Notes: generated by a model from the sequence alone, not told the origin. Positions 1 through 8,477 are shown, counted from the stretch's first letter. The stretch: DNA of 22,420 nt from 2-12-FULL-65-11 sp049679965 (GCA_049679965.1 JBAUGX010000169.1:1-22420), one strand, 5' to 3'. Numbers and translations are program-made.

Positions 1-1
1 G

Positions 2-277
2 CCCGGCGCCGCGGCGCGCGCCGACTTGGCGCTGACAGGCTCGCTGCAGACGTTCTTCGCGGTGGCCGAGGCCTATCCGGATTTGAAGGCCAGCGATCGC
101 TTCGCCCAGCTGCAGCGCGACCTCGCGGACACCGAGAACAAGGTCGCCTACGCGCGCAACTACTACAACGGCGCGGTCGAGACCTACAACATCAGGGTGC
201 AGAGCTTCCCGAGCCTGCTCGTCGCGCGCCGGTTCGGATTTCAGCCGGCGGAGTTCTTCGCGGCCGGCGATCTTTGA
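2..277 (+). CDS. lemA: LemA family protein, C-terminal part (5' end outside window)
   Basis: The frame is open from the left edge to a TGA at 275-277, so this is the last ~91 residues of a gene that begins upstream. The ending matches the LemA family: a helical segment (FAQLQRDLADTENKVAYARN), then YYNGAVETYNIRVQSFPS, then a closing GF..AEFF block. LemA proteins are small, usually have one N-terminal membrane anchor, and form a long helical bundle; their molecular role is poorly defined. In many genomes lemA is followed by a TPM-domain gene. Here it is followed instead by an unrelated secreted peptidase gene 53 bp downstream, so any usual partner must lie upstream or elsewhere. The start codon and membrane anchor cannot be seen. 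Confidence 0.88.
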   Translation, partial: PGAAARADLALTGSLQTFFAVAEAYPDLKASDRFAQLQRDLADTENKVAYARNYYNGAVETYNIRVQSFPSLLVARRFGFQPAEFFAAGDL

Positions 278-301
278 AGGTATCGTCCTGATGGCCTGGC
301 G

Positions 302-307
302 TATGAT
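302..307 (+). promoter_or_regulatory. Putative -10 element (TATGAT) before the HExxH peptidase gene
   Basis: TATGAT lies in the 53-bp gap after lemA, 23 bp before the next ATG. TTGAAG at 274-279 is the nearest -35-like hexamer, but its 22-bp spacing is too long to be convincing. A similar TATGAT lies just before the divergent gene at 3177, which gives some support to it as a local -10 form. Confidence 0.3.
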
Positions 308-330
308 TCCCTTCGAAACGGAGGAGACAC

Positions 331-2223
331 ATGCGACGACTGTTGCCACTCGTGGCAGTGCTGGCCCTGGTCCTTCCCCGCGCAGCGGCTGCTGACTGGC
401 TGTCGCTGCGGTCCGATCATTTCCAGGTCGTCGGCAACGCCGGCGAGGGCGAGCTTCGCAACGTCGCCCTCAAGCTGGAGCAATTTCGCGACGTCATCGG
501 TCAGCTGAACCCGGCGGCCCTTCGCGAGGGCGCACCCCCGGTCGTCGTCCTCGTCTTTCGCGACAAGCGCTCCTACGAGCCGTTCATGCCGCTGGCGAAT
601 GGCCGGATCATTCCGGTCTCGGGGTTCTTCCAGCCGGGGCAGGACGTCAACTACATCACGCTGACGCTCGAAGAGGGTGACCGGGGCTTTCCGATCATCT
701 TCCATGAGTATTCGCACCTGCTCTTGAACGGCATCTTTGCCCACGCCCCGCTCTGGTTCAATGAAGGGCTCGCCGAGTACTACAGTACGTTCGAGGCCAG
801 TACCAGGAGTCGTGCCAACATCGGCAAAGCGGTGCTCCGCCACCTCGAGCTGCTGCGGTCGCGCCGCCTGCCGTTTGCGCGCTTCTTCGCCATCGATCGC
901 AACTCGCCCGAGTACACGAGGGACATCACCGATCGCGACGTGCTCTACGCCCAGTCGTGGGCCATCGTCCACCACGCGTTTCACGGCGAGTCCAAGCGCA
1001 GGGATCAGCTGCTCGCGTTCGTGACGAAGCTGGCCGAAGGAGGAGCGACCGAAGAGAGCTTTCGCGCGGCCTACGGCATCGAGGTCCGCGATCTCGAGCG
1101 CGAGGTGCAGCTGTATGTCCAGAAGACCGCTCACACGTACATGGCGTACACCTTTCCCGACAACCTCGTGACGCGCATCGAGTCTCGGACGACACGGATC
1201 GCTGATGCGGAGGCCGACGCCTGGCTGGGCGACCTGTTGGCACACATGAACCGCAATGAGGAGGCGACGGCCCGTCTCGAGAAGGCGCTGGCCGCCAAAC
1301 AGGATCTGGCGCTCGCGCACGCGTCGCTTGGGAGGTTGCAGATCCGCGGAGGCAAAACAGGCGAGGGCATGGCCCACCTCAGGCAGGCGCAGACGCTGGG
1401 GACCGCCAACGAGACCGTCTACTTCGCGTACGCGTACGAACTGATCAGGCAGCAGGGATCTCAGGACGCGGATTCGCTGCAGCAGGCATCACGTGCGCTC
1501 GAGCGGGCTATTGCCCTCAGGCCGGGATACACCGAGGCCAAGCTGCTGCTCGGATTTACGTATTCCGCTACGGGCGAGTACGCAGCCTCGCGCGACCTCC
1601 TGACGCCTCTCGTTCGGGCCGAACCCGCCAACCACCGTGCGGCGTTGCAGCTCGGCGAGGCCCTCCTTCGGCTCAACGATCTCGACGGCGCCCGGGCCGT
1701 GCTAGGTCCCGTCCTGGCTCGTGCCACTGACGCTGCTGAGAAGGAGCGCGCCAGGACGTTGCTCGGCGTGTCAGCCGGTCTGCAAACGCGCCGCGACACG
1801 CTCGCAGCTGCCGGCGTGTCGGCGCCGCCGGCACTGCCGATACTGCCGGCCGGCGGTGGAGCCCCTCCTCGGAGCAGCGCTGGAAACGCCGCTTCGCCCA
1901 CCTTCACGCCTGCGTTACGGCCCGTGGGCCCCGGCGAGCAGCGCGTGTACGGTGTGTTCGCGGCAGTCGAATGTGGGCAGAACGGCGTTGTGCTCGTGGT
2001 GCGCACAGCCACCGGTCAGGTACGGGCACGCGCTGCGGGTTTCGCGGACGTCGATTTCATCGCTTATCGCGCGCTGACGACGATGTCGGTGAGCTGCGGG
2101 GCGCAGGTGCCTCCCATGGAGGTCTACCTGACGTCGCGTCTGCCACCAGGATCGAATGCGGGCGCCGAAGGAACAGCCGTGGCCCTCGAGATCCTGCCCG
2201 AAGGCTTCGTGCCGGAGCGCTGA
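331..2223 (+). CDS. Secreted HExxH zinc peptidase (MA-clan-like) with TPR repeats
   Basis: A 630-residue protein with a Sec signal peptide (residues ~1-20, ending PRAAAA). The metallopeptidase core contains FHEYSHLL (H125, E126, H129) followed by LWFNEGLAEYYS, where E145 or E149 can be the third zinc ligand as in gluzincins. Roughly residues 290-490 form helical TPR-like repeats (AWLGDLLAHMNRNEEATARL, ALAHASLGRLQIRGGKTGEG, EAKLLLGFTYSATGEYAASR). A proline/alanine-rich linker (~500-530) leads to a C-terminal ~100-residue domain I do not recognise. The start is well supported by GGAGGAG at 320-326, four bases before the ATG. It probably acts in the periplasm or on the cell surface; the substrate is unknown. 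It converges with the next gene, leaving only 15 bp between stops. Confidence 0.85.
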   Translation: MRRLLPLVAVLALVLPRAAAADWLSLRSDHFQVVGNAGEGELRNVALKLEQFRDVIGQLNPAALREGAPPVVVLVFRDKRSYEPFMPLANGRIIPVSGFFQPGQDVNYITLTLEEGDRGFPIIFHEYSHLLLNGIFAHAPLWFNEGLAEYYSTFEASTRSRANIGKAVLRHLELLRSRRLPFARFFAIDRNSPEYTRDITDRDVLYAQSWAIVHHAFHGESKRRDQLLAFVTKLAEGGATEESFRAAYGIEVRDLEREVQLYVQKTAHTYMAYTFPDNLVTRIESRTTRIADAEADAWLGDLLAHMNRNEEATARLEKALAAKQDLALAHASLGRLQIRGGKTGEGMAHLRQAQTLGTANETVYFAYAYELIRQQGSQDADSLQQASRALERAIALRPGYTEAKLLLGFTYSATGEYAASRDLLTPLVRAEPANHRAALQLGEALLRLNDLDGARAVLGPVLARATDAAEKERARTLLGVSAGLQTRRDTLAAAGVSAPPALPILPAGGGAPPRSSAGNAASPTFTPALRPVGPGEQRVYGVFAAVECGQNGVVLVVRTATGQVRARAAGFADVDFIAYRALTTMSVSCGAQVPPMEVYLTSRLPPGSNAGAEGTAVALEILPEGFVPER

Positions 2224-2238
2224 CGGCCGCAGCTGCTT

Positions 2239-3177
2239 CTACCGAGGCAGGCCGGCGATGTCGGTCCGCACCATGAACACCGTTCGTCCCGACGTCACGT
2301 ACAGCGTTTTCATGTCCGGACCACCGAAGGCGTTGTTGGTGATGACGTCCTCGGAAATCGGGATGAACTTGAGGAGCTTGCCCGCCGGCGAGATGACGTA
2401 GACGCCGGCCTTGGTCTTGAGCGCGTCGGCGGTCCACGCGCGCGCGGCAGCCACCGCACCGGGCGGCGCCAGTTGGTTCAAGCCGGCGGATACGTACAGG
2501 TTCCCTTGGACATCGACGCTCATCCCGTCAGCGCTTCGGCCGCGGAAATCGTAAATGACACGGCCATTGCGCGCCGTGCCGTCGGGTTGCAGGTCGAGCG
2601 CGCGGATCACTCGAGGTGCGGTGGCCGGCGGCGCGCCGGCTTCGATGACGTACAGGGTCCTGTCGTCGGGTGAGATCTGAAGGCCATTCGGCGCCCGGAT
2701 GTCTGGCGCCGCGACGACACGCGAAACCTGACCCGGTCCATCGATCCGATAGATGGCGTTGCCCGCCGGTTCGGTGAAATACACGCGACCCCTGCCGTCG
2801 ATCGTGACGTCGTTGGCGCCGCGAAACGGCATACCCTGGAAATTGTCCGCGAGCACCTCGATGGCGCCGGTGCGGAGGTCCGTGCGCGTGATGCGTGGAG
2901 TGTGTCCCTCGGCATTTCCTTCACAGGCGATCAGGCGTCCCTGTGGATCGATCACGAGGCCGTTGGCCCCGTGGCTGGGCTCGCGGAACACAGTCAGCTC
3001 GCCAGCCGGCGTGAGCTTGTAGATCTTCTGCGCCCGCAGCTCGGTGAAATAGACGTTGCCGTCCCGATCGACGGTCGGGCCTTCGGTCAGCGCCGGCACC
3101 TCGGCGGCGCGCTCGACCGTTTGAGCGGCCGCAAGCAGCGGCGTCGCGAGACACAGAAGCAAGGCGATCCTCTTCAT
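2239..3177 (-). CDS. Secreted SMP-30/gluconolactonase-like beta-propeller protein
   Basis: 312 residues with a signal peptide (MKRIALLLCLATPLLAAAQT). The rest has the six-bladed propeller signature of the SGL (SMP-30/gluconolactonase/LRE) family: repeated DxxGxVYFTE-type strands (residues 38-46 and 127-136), the RAPNGL segment and a late ADGMSVDVQGNLYVS segment. The usual divalent-metal ligands are visible as E32 (LTEGP), N122 (GAND), N164 (APNG) and D217 (ADGM), so the site looks intact. Family members hydrolyse lactones or related esters; this copy is predicted to be periplasmic, and its substrate cannot be told from sequence. It is transcribed convergently with the peptidase gene and divergently from the MBL gene. 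No ribosome binding site is seen between a TATGAT and the ATG, so its message may be leaderless. Confidence 0.85.
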   Translation of the reverse strand: MKRIALLLCLATPLLAAAQTVERAAEVPALTEGPTVDRDGNVYFTELRAQKIYKLTPAGELTVFREPSHGANGLVIDPQGRLIACEGNAEGHTPRITRTDLRTGAIEVLADNFQGMPFRGANDVTIDGRGRVYFTEPAGNAIYRIDGPGQVSRVVAAPDIRAPNGLQISPDDRTLYVIEAGAPPATAPRVIRALDLQPDGTARNGRVIYDFRGRSADGMSVDVQGNLYVSAGLNQLAPPGAVAAARAWTADALKTKAGVYVISPAGKLLKFIPISEDVITNNAFGGPDMKTLYVTSGRTVFMVRTDIAGLPR

Positions 3178-3183
3178 TGCGAA

Positions 3184-3189
3184 ATCATA
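3184..3189 (-). promoter_or_regulatory. Putative -10 element (TATGAT) for the SMP-30-like gene
   Basis: On the minus strand the sequence reads TATGATTTCGCAATG, which places a consensus-like -10 hexamer six bases before the start codon. If used, transcription would start at or next to the ATG and give a leaderless mRNA. No convincing -35 is present at 16-18 bp. Confidence 0.35.
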
Positions 3190-3275
3190 GCGCCACAGAC
3201 GCCGCGGCAGGTGTATAAACGCTGGCGTACCGGGAGGCGCCGTTCAATCCGTTGGCTTCTGACGGGAGAGAGAGC

Positions 3276-4760
3276 ATGACAAGAATCATTTCAGTCGTCG
3301 TGGCGGCCGCCTGTGCCGCCGCCTGCACGCAGACGCCGCCGGAGCGACAAGTCATCGATGACGCTGTCGCCGCCATGGGCGGGGCCGCACGCATCCAGGG
3401 CGTCCGCACGATCGTGATGGAGGGCGCGGGCATGAACGGTGCCATGGGCGGCAGCGCCACGCCGGACGCGCCTCCCAATACCTTCAAGGTCACCGACTAC
3501 AGGCGCACCCTCGATCTCGCGAACGGCCGGATGCGGCTGCAGCAGGTGCGCACCGCGCAGTTCGCGTTCGCCAACGCCACGGTGGTGCGCCAGGATCAGC
3601 GCCTCGACGGCGACCTCGCCTTCAACGTCGCCGCGGCCGCCGCCGGCGCCACACAGGCGCCGCTGCAGCGCGCGTCCGAGGCGGCGTCGCAGCAGCGCCG
3701 TCGCGAGATGCTCGAGCACCCGGTGGCGCTGCTTCGAGCCGCGCTCGACCCGGCCGCCAAGATCGGCAACCTGCGCCAGGAGGACGGACAACCGCACGTG
3801 GACATCACCACGGCCAGGGGCGACGTGCTGACCCTCGCGATCGACCCGGCCACGAAGCGGCCGACACATGTTGCGCACGCCGAGTACGACCCCAACTGGG
3901 GTGACGTGATCGTCGAGACGACATTTGCGGACTTCGAGGAGGTGGGCGGCCTGCAGTTGCCGAAGCGGTTCACCACGAAGACCGACCGATTTACCACCGC
4001 CGACATCACCCTGTCGCGCAACCAGGCGGACGTGGAAGCCGAGGATCTGGCGGCGCCCGGCGAGGTGCGCGCGGCGCCCCTCCCGCAGCCGCCGCCCATC
4101 AACGTCACGGTCGAGGAGGTGGGCCGCGGCATCTGGTGGCTCGCGGGCGGCACCCATCACAGCGTGGTCTTCGAGTTCGCCGATCACCTCACGCTCTTCG
4201 AGGTGCCGCTCACCGATGCCCGCACGCAGGCCGTGATCGCCAAAGCGAAAACGCTCGTGCCGACGAAGCCGCTCACGCACGCCATCGTCTCGCATCATCA
4301 TCTCGATCACGCGGGCGGATTCCGGGCGGCCGTGGCCGAGGGCCTGACGATCATCACGCATCGGGGCAACGAGGCCTTCTTCAAGGAGATTGCCTCCCGC
4401 CCGCACACGCGCGGGCAGGACGCGCTCTCGAGAAACCCGAAGACGCCGGTGTTCCAGCTGATGGACGAGGGGCTCACGCTCAAGGATGCGGCCAACGAAG
4501 TCATCCTCTACAAGGCGAACGGCAACATCCATTCCGGGCTGCTCGTCTTCGCGTGGGTGCCGAGGGACCGGACGCTCGTGCAGGCAGACTTCTACGACCT
4601 CAACTGGCAGCAGCATCCGTGGGGCGACAACTTCATCGAGAACGTGAAGGCGCAGAAGCTGAATCCCGCACGGCACCTGCCGATTCACGGCCGGATCCAG
4701 ACACATGCGGAAGTGCTGAAGACGCTCGCCGAGAAACCGAAGGCGCCCCCGGCGACGTGA
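3276..4760 (+). CDS. Probable lipoprotein with a C-terminal metallo-beta-lactamase fold domain
   Basis: I start at the ATG at 3276 (494 aa), which follows a GGGAGAGAGAG purine stretch; an upstream in-frame TTG at 3252 would add only an unlikely hydrophilic leader. The N-terminus MTRIISVVVAAACAAACTQT is a short hydrophobic signal with cysteines at 13 and 17, so lipidation is likely (C17 after AAA). Residues ~25-270 form a beta-rich domain resembling outer-membrane lipoprotein-sorting folds. Residues ~280-490 carry the MBL fold: SHHHLDHAGG (H340, H342, D344, H345), ITH (H362), IHSG (H419), QADF (D438) and PIHG (H471). All core metal ligands appear present, so it should be a hydrolase; the substrate is unknown. 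The stop codon overlaps the start of the remnant antiporter gene (TGATGG). Confidence 0.82.
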   Translation: MTRIISVVVAAACAAACTQTPPERQVIDDAVAAMGGAARIQGVRTIVMEGAGMNGAMGGSATPDAPPNTFKVTDYRRTLDLANGRMRLQQVRTAQFAFANATVVRQDQRLDGDLAFNVAAAAAGATQAPLQRASEAASQQRRREMLEHPVALLRAALDPAAKIGNLRQEDGQPHVDITTARGDVLTLAIDPATKRPTHVAHAEYDPNWGDVIVETTFADFEEVGGLQLPKRFTTKTDRFTTADITLSRNQADVEAEDLAAPGEVRAAPLPQPPPINVTVEEVGRGIWWLAGGTHHSVVFEFADHLTLFEVPLTDARTQAVIAKAKTLVPTKPLTHAIVSHHHLDHAGGFRAAVAEGLTIITHRGNEAFFKEIASRPHTRGQDALSRNPKTPVFQLMDEGLTLKDAANEVILYKANGNIHSGLLVFAWVPRDRTLVQADFYDLNWQQHPWGDNFIENVKAQKLNPARHLPIHGRIQTHAEVLKTLAEKPKAPPAT

Positions 4761-5208
4761 TGGATCTCGTTACCGACCTCACGCTGGTCCTGGTGGCTGC
4801 GCTCGGCGGCGGCTTCCTGGCCCAGTCTCCCACGCACGAGCGGTGCTAGTCACCGTGCCGGTGTTCGCCGACGCGCCAGGCGCTCATCCATTTCAACGTG
4901 CCTGCCCACGAGACTCTGCAGGTGGCGCGGAGTCGGGCCGCGCGATCATGTCGCAAATTGGCGCGGTCGCGCGTCAGCTCGACTTTACGTGGCTCGGCTT
5001 GTCGGCCGACAGCCCGTTCAGCGGGCGGACCATTGGCGAACTTCGCATCCGGACGTCCATTGGCGTGTCGGTCGTCGGCCTCATTCACGAGGGATCGTTG
5101 ACGGCCAAACCGGATAGTTCTGCCAGCCTCGACGCGGGCGACATGGTCGCCGTATTGGGCACGCGCGATCAGATTGCGCGTTTCAAGGAAAGGGCGCGCG
5201 GGCACTGA
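4760..5208 (+). pseudogene. Remnant of a CPA2/KefB-type cation:proton antiporter with RCK_C domain
   Basis: An ATG at 4760 overlaps the previous stop and encodes MDLVTDLTLVLVAALGGGFL, a typical opening for CPA2 (KefB/RosB) monovalent cation antiporters, but the frame stops at ~4849 after about 29 codons. In another frame (4843-5208) a segment begins LVTVPVFADA, like the end of a TrkA-N nucleotide-binding domain. From ~4951 it reads an intact RCK_C/TrkA-C domain (LSADSPFSGRTIGELRIRTS, GVSVVGLIHEGSL, LDAGDMVAVLGTRDQI). A +1 shift near 4862-4900 reads RQALIHFNVP, so the middle also looks frameshifted. A complete protein would be about 550-650 aa, so the transmembrane core and most of TrkA-N are missing. 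I infer an internal deletion of well over 1 kb plus frameshifts. The RCK_C part alone could still be translated, but no such small protein is expected to be useful by itself. Confidence 0.72.
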
Positions 5209-5226
5209 CGCCGCGCCGGACATTCC

Positions 5227-5826
5227 GTGTCGAACGATCTTCTGATCCGTATGGTCCTCGTCGCCGAGTTCGTGGTGCTGCTGCCGCTGATGGCCTACCA
5301 TCGGCTCAAGGCCCGGACGAACGAAAAGCTCGATCGCCGGCAGGAGGGCATATTCATCCTGGCGACGCTGCGGCCCATCGCCCTCGTCTTTTTCGTCGGC
5401 GCGATCACGTACCTTGTGAATCCCGTGCGGATGGCCTGGTCGTCGGTGCCGCTCCCCATGTGGCTGCGGTGGGTGGGGCCCGGTGTCGTGCTGTCCTCCT
5501 GGATACTGCTGTTCTGGGCCCTGCGCGGGCTCGGGCCCAACCTCACCGACACGGTCGTGACGCGACGAGCGCACACGCTCGTGACGAGCGGCCCGTATCG
5601 ATTTGTCCGCCATCCGTTCTACGACTCGGTCGCGCTCCTGCTGCTTGGCATCGCCCTGACGGCGGCCAACTGGTTCCTTCTGCTGACCGGGGGATTGGTC
5701 TTTGCGCTGCTCACGATCCGATCGCGAGTCGAAGAGGCAAACCTGCTGGCCCGTTTTGGAGAGCCCTATCGCGCGTATCGCAGCCGCACTGGGCGATTTC
5801 TGCCGAAGATCGCCAGGCAACCATGA
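5227..5826 (+). CDS. Isoprenylcysteine carboxyl methyltransferase-like membrane protein (ICMT/PEMT family)
   Basis: 199 residues with about five hydrophobic segments (~8-25, 44-64, 82-98, 133-148, 149-164). The C-terminal half has the family's SAM-binding signature: LVTSGPYRFVRHPFYDS (residues 118-134), then RSRVEEANLLARFGEPYRAY and RFLP. In eukaryotes the family methylates prenylated cysteine; bacterial members are integral membrane methyltransferases with mostly unknown lipid or small-molecule substrates. The start is a GTG at 5227 with no clear ribosome binding site; an ATG at 5251 would remove eight residues and is also possible. It lies 18 bp after the antiporter remnant and may once have been co-transcribed with it. 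A short palindrome (CATGAC/GTCATG, around 5822-5837) covers the stop codon. Confidence 0.85.
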   Translation: MSNDLLIRMVLVAEFVVLLPLMAYHRLKARTNEKLDRRQEGIFILATLRPIALVFFVGAITYLVNPVRMAWSSVPLPMWLRWVGPGVVLSSWILLFWALRGLGPNLTDTVVTRRAHTLVTSGPYRFVRHPFYDSVALLLLGIALTAANWFLLLTGGLVFALLTIRSRVEEANLLARFGEPYRAYRSRTGRFLPKIARQP

Positions 5827-5900
5827 CACCGGTCATGCAGTAATTGCCGAGGGCCGCGTCGAGGACGTGGCAGATTCTGCAACAAGGCTCGGCAGGCCGG

Positions 5901-5973
5901 ACACGACGGACACCAGGGACGCAACGGAATCTCTTTGAAACGAGAGCCTTTGTGTTCGTTGTGTCCTTTGCGT
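5901..5973. repeat. Imperfect inverted repeat in the gap before comEC
   Basis: The left arm 5901-5934 and right arm 5943-5973 are imperfect reverse complements. Both contain GGACAC, an AACG or AAAGG core, and a terminal CTCT/AGAG pair closing the eight-base loop TTGAAACG. The arms are richer in A and T than flanking genes. There is no T-run after the right arm, so it is not a classical terminator. It fills much of the 185-bp gap between the methyltransferase gene and comEC. It looks like a dispersed intergenic palindrome, but a second copy is not seen in this window. Confidence 0.6.
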
Positions 5974-6011
5974 TGATCCAGTCTTCATGACGGCCGTCAG
6001 CTTGCTCATCG

Positions 6012-8465
6012 GTGGGCATGCAAACCGTGGCTGCGATCCCCGCCATCGGCCTGCTCGCCGGATCCACGTTCGGTCTACTCCTGCCGGAGATGCCCGCTGC
6101 GGTCGGCTGCATCGTGCTGTTCGCCTGCGCCGCCCTGGCGTACCTGGCCTGGCGCGGATGGTGGGCGCTCGGGCTGGCGTTGGCTGTGGGTATGGCCTTC
6201 TTTGTCGGCGGCGCCATGCTCTCCGTGGACGCATGGCACGAGGCCTGGCGGCCGACCCTGCGTGTGGTCTTCGAAGAGGTCGCTCGTACCCAGCGCGCCG
6301 AGGCGGTCTCCGAGGGTCGCCGCGTGCCGGAGGACGATGAGGCGCTCGCGATTGTCAGCGGCGTGCTGCGGGCGGATGCGGCGCCCGTGGCGTCCGGCGT
6401 GTCACTGCGTATCGATGTCGATGCCATCGGCTCGCGCCCCGCATCGGGCGGCATCCTCGTGACCGTCGTCGGCTCGCTGGCGGCCCCGCGAGTGGAGGAG
6501 TGGCGCGCCGGCCGGCGGGTGCGGATGCCGGTGCAACTCCGGCGGCCATCCCGGTATCTCGATCCCGGCGTGCCCGATCACGAACGGGCGCTTGCACGGC
6601 GGGGCACGACACTCGTCGGCACGGTGAAAAGCGGCGCGCTTATCGAGGTGGTGGCACGAGGCCACTGGTGGGACGAGCGGGTCGGCGAAGCTCGCTCGTT
6701 TGCCCGGCGAGCGATCACGGCTTCTGCCGGACGCTACAGCCCCAGATCAGCGGCGATTGTGGCCGCCATCGTCATTGGCGACCGGGCAGGGCTCGATACG
6801 GATGTCGAGCGCCGGCTGCAGGAGGCCGGGACGTATCACGTGATCGCGATTTCCGGCGGGAACATCGCGATTCTGGCCGGCCTGATCCTGGGCGCGTTCC
6901 GGTTCGCGGGCCTTCTCGGACGTGGCGCCGCCCTCGCCACGATTGCCACGCTCGTCGCCTACGCCAGCCTGGTAGGTGGAGGCGCGTCGGTCGATCGCGC
7001 GACGCTCATGGCGGTTGTCTATCTGGCCAGCCGCGCGATCGACCACCGCAGCCCGCCGGTCAACGCCCTGGCGGTCACGGCCGCCGTTCTCGTGGCCACC
7101 AGCCCGCTCATCGTCGTCGATCCCGCGTTTCTGCTGACCGCTGGCGCGACGCTCGCAATTCTGGTCGTGGTGCCGACGGTCCGGTCGTGGCGCCTGCCGC
7201 GCCCGCTCGATCCGCTGGCGACGATGTTCATGATGTCGGTCGCGGCCGAAGCGATGCTGTTCCCGATCGGCGTGATGGTGTTTTCGCGCGTGACCTTCGC
7301 CGGGCTCGGGCTCAATTTCCTCGCGATCCCGCTGATGGGTGTTGCCCAGATCGCGGGCATGGCGCTCGTGCCCGCGGCGCTCATTTCCACGCACCTGGCC
7401 GCCGCCATCGGCTGGCTCGCGCATCTGGGCGCCGAGGGCCTGGTCCGCTCGGCGGATCTCGTCCGCTACGCACCGATGCTCACCTATCGAGTGACGCCGC
7501 CCTCGTGGTCCGTGGCGGCGCTCTATTACTCCGGGCTCTGCACCTGGTGGATGCTTGGCCCCGGCTGGAGGAGACGAGCAGCGGCAGCGATGGCGGCCTG
7601 CGCGGCCCTCTGGATCCTCGCGGAGCCCAACGCCATCCTGGCCTCGCGTGGCGACGGCCGATTGCACGTCACCTTTGTTGATGTCGGGCAGGGCGATGCC
7701 GCGCTCGTCCGCTTCCCGCGCGGCTCGACGTTGCTTGTCGACGCGGGCGGCCTGTCGGCAGCTTCGAGCTTCGACATCGGCGATCGCGTTGTTGGGCCGA
7801 CGCTGCGCGCGAGCGCCGTGCGCCGCCTCGACTACGTCGCCCTGACCCATGGCGACCCCGATCACATTGGTGGGGTCTCGTCCATCCTCCGCGACTTCCG
7901 GCCGCGCGAGGTGTGGGAGGGCATTCCCGTCCCGAGCTCAGAGCCATTGACCGCGCTCAGGCTGCAGACACTGGCGTCGGGCGCGCAGTGGACCCACGTC
8001 AACGGCGGGCGCCGAGTCTCGATCGACGCCGTTGAGGTCACGGCGTGGCATCCAGCGCCGGCAGACTGGGAACGCCAGAAAGTGCGGAACGACGATTCGC
8101 TGGTGCTCGAGGTGCGCTGGAAGGACGTGTCGATTCTCCTGACAGGCGACATCGGCAGGGAGGTCGAGAAGACGCTTGTCGGCGTGATCCCGCCAGCGCC
8201 GCTGCTGGTCCTCAAGGTGCCGCATCATGGCAGCCTCACCTCGAGTTCGCGCGAATTTCTGCAGGCCCTTCACCCGCGCGTTGCCGTCTTCAGCGCGGGC
8301 CGGTCCAACCGCTTCGGTCATCCCGTGCCGGAAGTAGTGCAGCGGTACCGCGACATCGGCGCCGCGATCTTCCGCACCGACCAGGACGGCGCGGTCATGC
8401 TCGATACCGATGGGACATCGATCGATCTGCACACCTTCACCGGCCGCACCCTGTCTCTGAACTAG
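6012..8465 (+). CDS. comEC: ComEC/Rec2 family DNA-uptake channel protein
   Basis: Full-length for the family: 817 residues from GTG 6012, or 815 from ATG 6018, which I cannot separate. It has the three-part ComEC layout. Residues ~1-70 are hydrophobic helices, followed by a soluble beta-rich stretch to ~240 (DUF4131/OB-like). The competence membrane domain contains GDRAGLDTDVERRLQEAGTY then HVIAISGGNIAILAG (~residues 256-290) and many membrane helices to ~550. The C-terminal metallo-beta-lactamase domain contains VTFVDVGQGDAALVRFPRG (from ~554), LTHGDPDHIGG (~611-621), LLTGDI and VPHHGS. ComEC moves single-stranded DNA across the inner membrane during transformation, and the MBL domain is proposed to degrade the other strand. 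No other competence gene is in the window; isolated comEC is common. Confidence 0.96.
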   Translation: MGMQTVAAIPAIGLLAGSTFGLLLPEMPAAVGCIVLFACAALAYLAWRGWWALGLALAVGMAFFVGGAMLSVDAWHEAWRPTLRVVFEEVARTQRAEAVSEGRRVPEDDEALAIVSGVLRADAAPVASGVSLRIDVDAIGSRPASGGILVTVVGSLAAPRVEEWRAGRRVRMPVQLRRPSRYLDPGVPDHERALARRGTTLVGTVKSGALIEVVARGHWWDERVGEARSFARRAITASAGRYSPRSAAIVAAIVIGDRAGLDTDVERRLQEAGTYHVIAISGGNIAILAGLILGAFRFAGLLGRGAALATIATLVAYASLVGGGASVDRATLMAVVYLASRAIDHRSPPVNALAVTAAVLVATSPLIVVDPAFLLTAGATLAILVVVPTVRSWRLPRPLDPLATMFMMSVAAEAMLFPIGVMVFSRVTFAGLGLNFLAIPLMGVAQIAGMALVPAALISTHLAAAIGWLAHLGAEGLVRSADLVRYAPMLTYRVTPPSWSVAALYYSGLCTWWMLGPGWRRRAAAAMAACAALWILAEPNAILASRGDGRLHVTFVDVGQGDAALVRFPRGSTLLVDAGGLSAASSFDIGDRVVGPTLRASAVRRLDYVALTHGDPDHIGGVSSILRDFRPREVWEGIPVPSSEPLTALRLQTLASGAQWTHVNGGRRVSIDAVEVTAWHPAPADWERQKVRNDDSLVLEVRWKDVSILLTGDIGREVEKTLVGVIPPAPLLVLKVPHHGSLTSSSREFLQALHPRVAVFSAGRSNRFGHPVPEVVQRYRDIGAAIFRTDQDGAVMLDTDGTSIDLHTFTGRTLSLN

Positions 8466-8477
8466 ATCACCCGCACT

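Noticed and set aside
3291..4706. 471-codon minus-strand frame opposite the metallo-beta-lactamase gene
   Set aside because: The plus strand holds intact metal-binding motifs; the antisense product shows no recognisable domain.
4136..4849. 237-codon plus-strand frame spanning the end of the MBL gene and the antiporter start
   Set aside because: It is an alternate-frame shadow with no domain; the overlapping frames carry clear motifs.
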